From positions 1 through 9,252 of the forward strand of contig CAYLHS010000081.1 of assembly GCA_964383535.1 (NCBI GenBank): a stretch of 9,252 nucleotides of DNA, given 5' to 3'. The notes under the pieces were generated by a model, which did not search any database, was not told where the DNA came from, and was given only the letters and a program-made list of their open reading frames with translations. Shown here piece by piece: positions 6,774-9,252 of the stretch (positions within the stretch are counted from its first letter, which is position 1; each line of letters starts with the position of its first letter). The position numbers and the translations under genes are program-made. The stretch comes from CAYLHS01 sp964383535. Lineage in GTDB: Bacteria > Actinomycetota > Acidimicrobiia > Spongiisociales > UBA4744.

Positions 6774-8042
6774 TTAGCTGCACTCACCTGCCGTGACGGC
6801 GTTGCCGATGACGTCGGCTGCGCTTTGGAGGGCTTCCTGAGCGGTCTGCTCACCACCGAAGTAGGCGTTGAGCGCCGTGTCCATGTTGCCCCAGTAGCAG
6901 CCACCGAAACGCGGCTGGGCGATACCTCCGCTGAAGGCGGCAACCGCACCTGCGAGGAGCGGGTCCGTCACTTCGACACCGGAGACGGCCGGGATGTGAG
7001 CGGCCTTGGTGGCATCCGACAAGGTCGTCTGCGACTCCTTCGACAGGAAGTACTCGACGAACGCCGTGGCGGCATCCAGATCGGCATCAGTCGTGTTGTT
7101 GCTGATGTAGATCGACTCGGTCTGCACCACACCGGACATCGCACCGTTCGCGGCCGTCGGCCACGGATCGATCGCCAGGTTGTCGGCACCGATCGCCTCC
7201 GAGAGCGCTCCAAGGTTCCAGGTACCGTCGATGATGATTCCCGTCTGGCCGGCCTTGAACGTATCGACATCGTCGTCGGTGTTGTAGGTCGGGTTCGGAT
7301 ACTGGTTCAGCAGCTCGAGCCAGCAGACGCCGGCGTCCGTGTTGAACATGGGCATGCCGTCGGCATCAGCGATCTCGCCATCGCAGGCGGTGATGAGGTT
7401 GGGCATCGAGAAGAAGAACCCACGCTCCAGGCTGGCGTTGCCCGCAGCAACGATGTCGTCGAACGTCTTCGGCGCGTCCGGGACGAGCGTCTTGTTGCGG
7501 TACATCACGACACCCTTCAAGGTCTCTGGAAGTCCCGCGTACACACCGTCATAGGTAACGGCACCCAAGGCCGCCGGGTTGATCGTGTCGATGACGTCCT
7601 GCGAGATGAGGCCCTTCATGTCGTAGATCAGGTCGGCGTCGAGGAAGCTCGAGGCCCAGTCGGTGGCTCCGATCAGCACGGACGGTCCGGTCCCGGTGCT
7701 CCACTCTGTGGTCACCTTGTTCTGAAGGTCGTCAAACGGCACATACAGCACGTCGAACGTGACATTCGGATGCAGCGCCTGGAAACCGGAGATCACCTCG
7801 TTGAGGCTCTCGATCTCGGTGTCCTTCCACGCATGCCACAACGTGATCGTGCCGGTCAAGTCGGCCATCGCCTCTGTCGTTGTGGTTGCCATTGCTTCAG
7901 TTGTCGTTGTCGCCATAGCCTCAGTGGTGGTTGTGGCACCACTGGCTTCGGTTGTAGTCGTCGTCGACGTGCCTCCGCACGCGGCTACGACGAGCGCGAA
8001 GGCCGCGATAATCGCGACGAGCGCTCCCCTCTTTGCAAACAT
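6774..8042 (-). CDS. Sugar ABC transporter solute-binding lipoprotein (first binding protein)
   Basis: A 422-residue exported binding protein of the SBP_bac_1/MalE-like family. The signal peptide ends in the lipobox VVAAC (Cys22). A tether at about 23-60 holds an imperfect 8-residue repeat, ATTTTEAM, in three copies. The mature domain begins LTGTITLWHAWKDTEIESLNE, typical of oligosaccharide-binding proteins. Further landmarks are a TGTGPSVLIG block, a domain-hinge segment YDGVYAGLPETLKGVVMYRN, GIIIDGTWNLGAL in the second lobe, and a C-terminal helical region. Four extra cysteines (two in the middle, one in GGCYWG, one in the final GECS) could form disulfides outside the cell. The start is secure: AAGGAGG at 8050-8056 precedes the ATG by 7 nt. 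It ends with tandem stops TAA TAG. Ligand is probably an oligosaccharide, inferred from family and operon. It is clearly a different subgroup from the MalE-like protein later in the same operon. Confidence 0.9.
   Translation of the reverse strand: MFAKRGALVAIIAAFALVVAACGGTSTTTTTEASGATTTTEAMATTTTEAMATTTTEAMADLTGTITLWHAWKDTEIESLNEVISGFQALHPNVTFDVLYVPFDDLQNKVTTEWSTGTGPSVLIGATDWASSFLDADLIYDMKGLISQDVIDTINPAALGAVTYDGVYAGLPETLKGVVMYRNKTLVPDAPKTFDDIVAAGNASLERGFFFSMPNLITACDGEIADADGMPMFNTDAGVCWLELLNQYPNPTYNTDDDVDTFKAGQTGIIIDGTWNLGALSEAIGADNLAIDPWPTAANGAMSGVVQTESIYISNNTTDADLDAATAFVEYFLSKESQTTLSDATKAAHIPAVSGVEVTDPLLAGAVAAFSGGIAQPRFGGCYWGNMDTALNAYFGGEQTAQEALQSAADVIGNAVTAGECS
7864..7935 (-). repeat. Three 24-nt tandem repeats encoding the Thr-rich tether
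   Basis: Units at 7864-7887, 7888-7911 and 7912-7935 each encode ATTTTEAM in the binding lipoprotein. At protein level they are identical, but they differ at many third codon positions, so the array is old or the peptide is under selection rather than freshly duplicated. Confidence 0.75.
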
Positions 8043-8049
8043 CTCTTAT

Positions 8050-8056
8050 CCTCCTT
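8050..8056 (-). promoter_or_regulatory. Strong ribosome binding site of the first binding-protein gene
   Basis: AAGGAGG on the - strand, seven nt before the ATG at 8042. It is the best Shine-Dalgarno in the window, consistent with the high expression expected of a binding protein, and it fixes that start. Confidence 0.8.
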
Positions 8057-8063
8057 GTGGGGT

Positions 8064-8079
8064 CGGCTTTGGCAAGCCG
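8064..8079. promoter_or_regulatory. 16-bp inverted repeat in the operon leader (possible operator or hairpin)
   Basis: CGGCTT, four-base centre TGGC, then AAGCCG: perfect 6-bp arms. It lies between the predicted transcription start and the ribosome binding site. It is matched in size by a second inverted repeat whose centre is 23 bp away. It could bind a dimeric regulator or fold as a small hairpin in the mRNA leader. Confidence 0.4.
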
Positions 8080-8086
8080 TTGGGTG

Positions 8087-8102
8087 TGCCCGGAATCGGG
8101 CA
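8087..8102. promoter_or_regulatory. 16-bp inverted repeat at the predicted transcription start (possible operator)
   Basis: TGCCCG, centre GAAT, then CGGGCA: perfect 6-bp arms. It starts 5 bp downstream of the TACAAT box on the - strand, so it would cover the start of transcription, where a repressor would block initiation. No U-tract follows, which argues against it being the atpC terminator. Confidence 0.42.
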
Positions 8103-8107
8103 GTCTC

Positions 8108-8113
8108 ATTGTA
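8108..8113 (-). promoter_or_regulatory. Candidate -10 box of the sugar operon promoter
   Basis: TACAAT on the - strand differs from TATAAT by one base and lies in an unusually AT-rich patch (about 8104-8138) between atpC and the first binding-protein gene. A start point near 8101 would leave a leader of about 60 nt. No convincing -35 hexamer is seen. The closest is TTCTCC at 8132-8137 with an 18-bp spacer. Confidence 0.45.
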
Positions 8114-8138
8114 TTGAAGAATCAGTTAAGAGGAGAAC

Positions 8139-8459
8139 TCAGGTGATCTCTTCTTCGAGTTCATCCCTGAGCCGGTAGGCGGCTTCGAGTGCCTCACCAC
8201 GATCTTCGGTGAGCTGGGCCCTGTCCGTCAGGAGTGTCACCTGGTTGTCGATCACCTGAAGAAACCCTCCATGGGTCCCCACCGTGACCCGCTCGTCGTC
8301 CGCCTCAACGACCACGACACCCGTCGCGAGCGCAGCCATCAGTGGTTCGTGGTCCGTGAGAATGCCGATCTCGCCCTCCACGGTTCTCGCGACGACGAAG
8401 TTGGCGTCGCCCGACCAGACGACGGACTCCGGCGTCACGATGTCCACGTGAAAGCTCAT
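8139..8459 (-). CDS. atpC: F-type ATP synthase epsilon subunit, short form
   Basis: A 106-residue epsilon subunit of the F1 stalk, which couples the c-ring to gamma. The N-terminal beta-sandwich is intact: MSFHVDIVTPESVVWSGDAN, the GEIGILTDHEPLMAAL core, and the GGFLQVIDNQVTLLTD strands to about residue 80. Only one helix follows (EDRGEALEAAYRLRDELEEE), and the protein stops there. Bacterial epsilons are commonly about 120-140 residues and carry two C-terminal helices, the second of which takes part in inhibition of ATP hydrolysis. The TGA is clear and is followed by AT-rich intergenic DNA, so this is not a visible frameshift. The ATG overlaps the atpD stop as ATGA, the usual atpD-atpC order. 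Confidence 0.93.
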   Translation of the reverse strand: MSFHVDIVTPESVVWSGDANFVVARTVEGEIGILTDHEPLMAALATGVVVVEADDERVTVGTHGGFLQVIDNQVTLLTDRAQLTEDRGEALEAAYRLRDELEEEIT

Positions 8460-9252
8460 GGCGAGGACACCAGCTGTCTGGCTTTCGCCTGCACTTCCTC
8501 GACGCCGCCGACCATGTAGAACGCCTGCTCGGGCAGGTTGTCGAGGTCGCCGTCGATCAGCATCTTGAAGTCGCGGATGCTCTCCTTCAGTGGGACGAAC
8601 ACACCGGGAATGCCGGTGAACTGCTCAGCGACAAACATCGGCTGGGACAGGAACTTCTGGATTCGCCTGGCCCTGCCGACGATCAGCTTGTCCTCTTCGG
8701 ACAGCTCGTCGATGCCCAGGATCGCGATGATGTCCTGAAGGTCCTTGTAGCGTTGCAGGATCTGCTGGATGGTCCGGGCCACGTCGTAGTGCTCCTGCCC
8801 GACGTACAGCGGGTCGAGGATGCGGCTCGTCGAGTCGAGCGGGTCGATCGCGGGGTAGATGCCCAGCTCGACCAGGCCTCTCGACAGCACCGTCGTTGCG
8901 TCGAGGTGGGCGAACGTCGTGTGCGGCGCCGGGTCGGTGATGTCGTCTGCGGGCACGTAGATCGCCTGCAACGACGTGATCGACCGTCCTTTCAGAGATG
9001 TGATGCGCTCCTGGAGGACACCCATCTCGTCGGCGAGGGTCGGCTGGTAGCCGACGGCAGAAGGCATTCGCCCAAGCAGCGTCGACACCTCGGACCCTGC
9101 CTGGGTGAAACGGAAGATGTTGTCGATGAACAGCAGCACGTCCTGACGCATCTCGTCACGGAAGTACTCGGCCATCGTGAGCGCCGACAGACCGACCCGG
9201 AGACGCACGCCTGGTGGTTCGTCCATCTGGCCGAACACCAGCGCCGCCTTCT
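8456..9252 (-). CDS. atpD: F-type ATP synthase beta subunit, C-terminal part (partial)
   Basis: The catalytic F1 beta subunit, running off the right edge, with about 264 C-terminal residues of a protein usually near 470. The frame is open to the edge, with KAALVFGQMDEPPGVRLRV preserved. Visible landmarks include the Walker B strand DVLLFIDNIFRF with the catalytic-site surroundings, the GRMPSAVGYQPTLADEMG segment, the TDPAPHTTFAHLDATTVLSR block, DPLDSTSRIL, and the classical DELSEED motif (IDELSEEDKLIV). The Walker A P-loop lies outside the window. It catalyses ATP synthesis from ADP and phosphate driven by rotation of gamma. The sequence looks fully conventional. It overlaps atpC by 4 nt, as in a normal atp operon. 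Confidence 0.96.
   Translation of the reverse strand, partial: KAALVFGQMDEPPGVRLRVGLSALTMAEYFRDEMRQDVLLFIDNIFRFTQAGSEVSTLLGRMPSAVGYQPTLADEMGVLQERITSLKGRSITSLQAIYVPADDITDPAPHTTFAHLDATTVLSRGLVELGIYPAIDPLDSTSRILDPLYVGQEHYDVARTIQQILQRYKDLQDIIAILGIDELSEEDKLIVGRARRIQKFLSQPMFVAEQFTGIPGVFVPLKESIRDFKMLIDGDLDNLPEQAFYMVGGVEEVQAKARQLVSSP

Noticed and set aside
7864..7935. CRISPR-like or satellite repeat
   Set aside because: The three 24-nt units are directly adjacent with no spacers and encode an in-frame peptide repeat.
8087..8102. Rho-independent terminator of atpC
   Set aside because: The stem is only 6 bp, no U-tract follows, and it lies just downstream of a good -10 box, so an operator role fits better.
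6825..8117. + strand open frame of 430 codons opposite the first binding-protein gene
   Set aside because: The - strand gene has a signal peptide, Shine-Dalgarno and family motifs. The + strand translation is low-complexity Arg/Val/Gly/His-rich.

Overview
This is a GC-rich stretch of bacterial chromosome. It most likely comes from an actinomycetote, possibly an Acidimicrobiia-type lineage. That placement is inference, based on strong G/C preference at third codon positions, several GTG starts, an apparently leaderless gene, lipoproteins with Thr-rich linkers, and an ABC sugar importer with no ATPase gene beside it. No rRNA, tRNA, CRISPR array or insertion sequence was seen.

Layout from left to right. 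The 3' end of an unidentified + strand gene (1-107) is followed by a small + strand SRPBCC/START-fold protein (146-592). Everything from 589 to the right edge is on the - strand. Read in its direction of transcription (right to left), the - strand carries atpD (F1 beta, cut by the window edge) overlapping atpC (a short epsilon), then a 97-bp intergenic region with promoter-like and operator-like sequence. After that comes a five-gene glucan/maltooligosaccharide cluster: a lipoprotein solute-binding protein, two MalF/MalG-type permeases, a second solute-binding lipoprotein that resembles classical MalE, and a 1005-residue surface lipoprotein with a GH57 catalytic domain and a glucodextranase-C-like tail. 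Apart from the gap after the first gene, the junctions are overlaps or a 23-nt gap, so this looks like one operon.

Proposed joint function (inference): the GH57 lipoprotein cuts alpha-glucan (starch, glycogen or pullulan type) at the cell surface. One or both binding lipoproteins capture the released oligosaccharides and pass them to the MalF-MalG channel. The energising ATPase must come from elsewhere, as with the shared MsiK-type ATPases of actinobacteria.

The best leads beyond routine annotation are: a 15-bp GNRA-capped stem-loop between the first binding-protein gene and malF; two matched 16-bp inverted repeats spaced 23 bp apart at the operon promoter; two divergent binding proteins around one permease pair; an ATP synthase epsilon that ends before its second C-terminal helix; and a convergent gene pair whose stop codons share one CTAG. 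I see no wholly new multi-gene system. The cluster is an unusual arrangement of known families.
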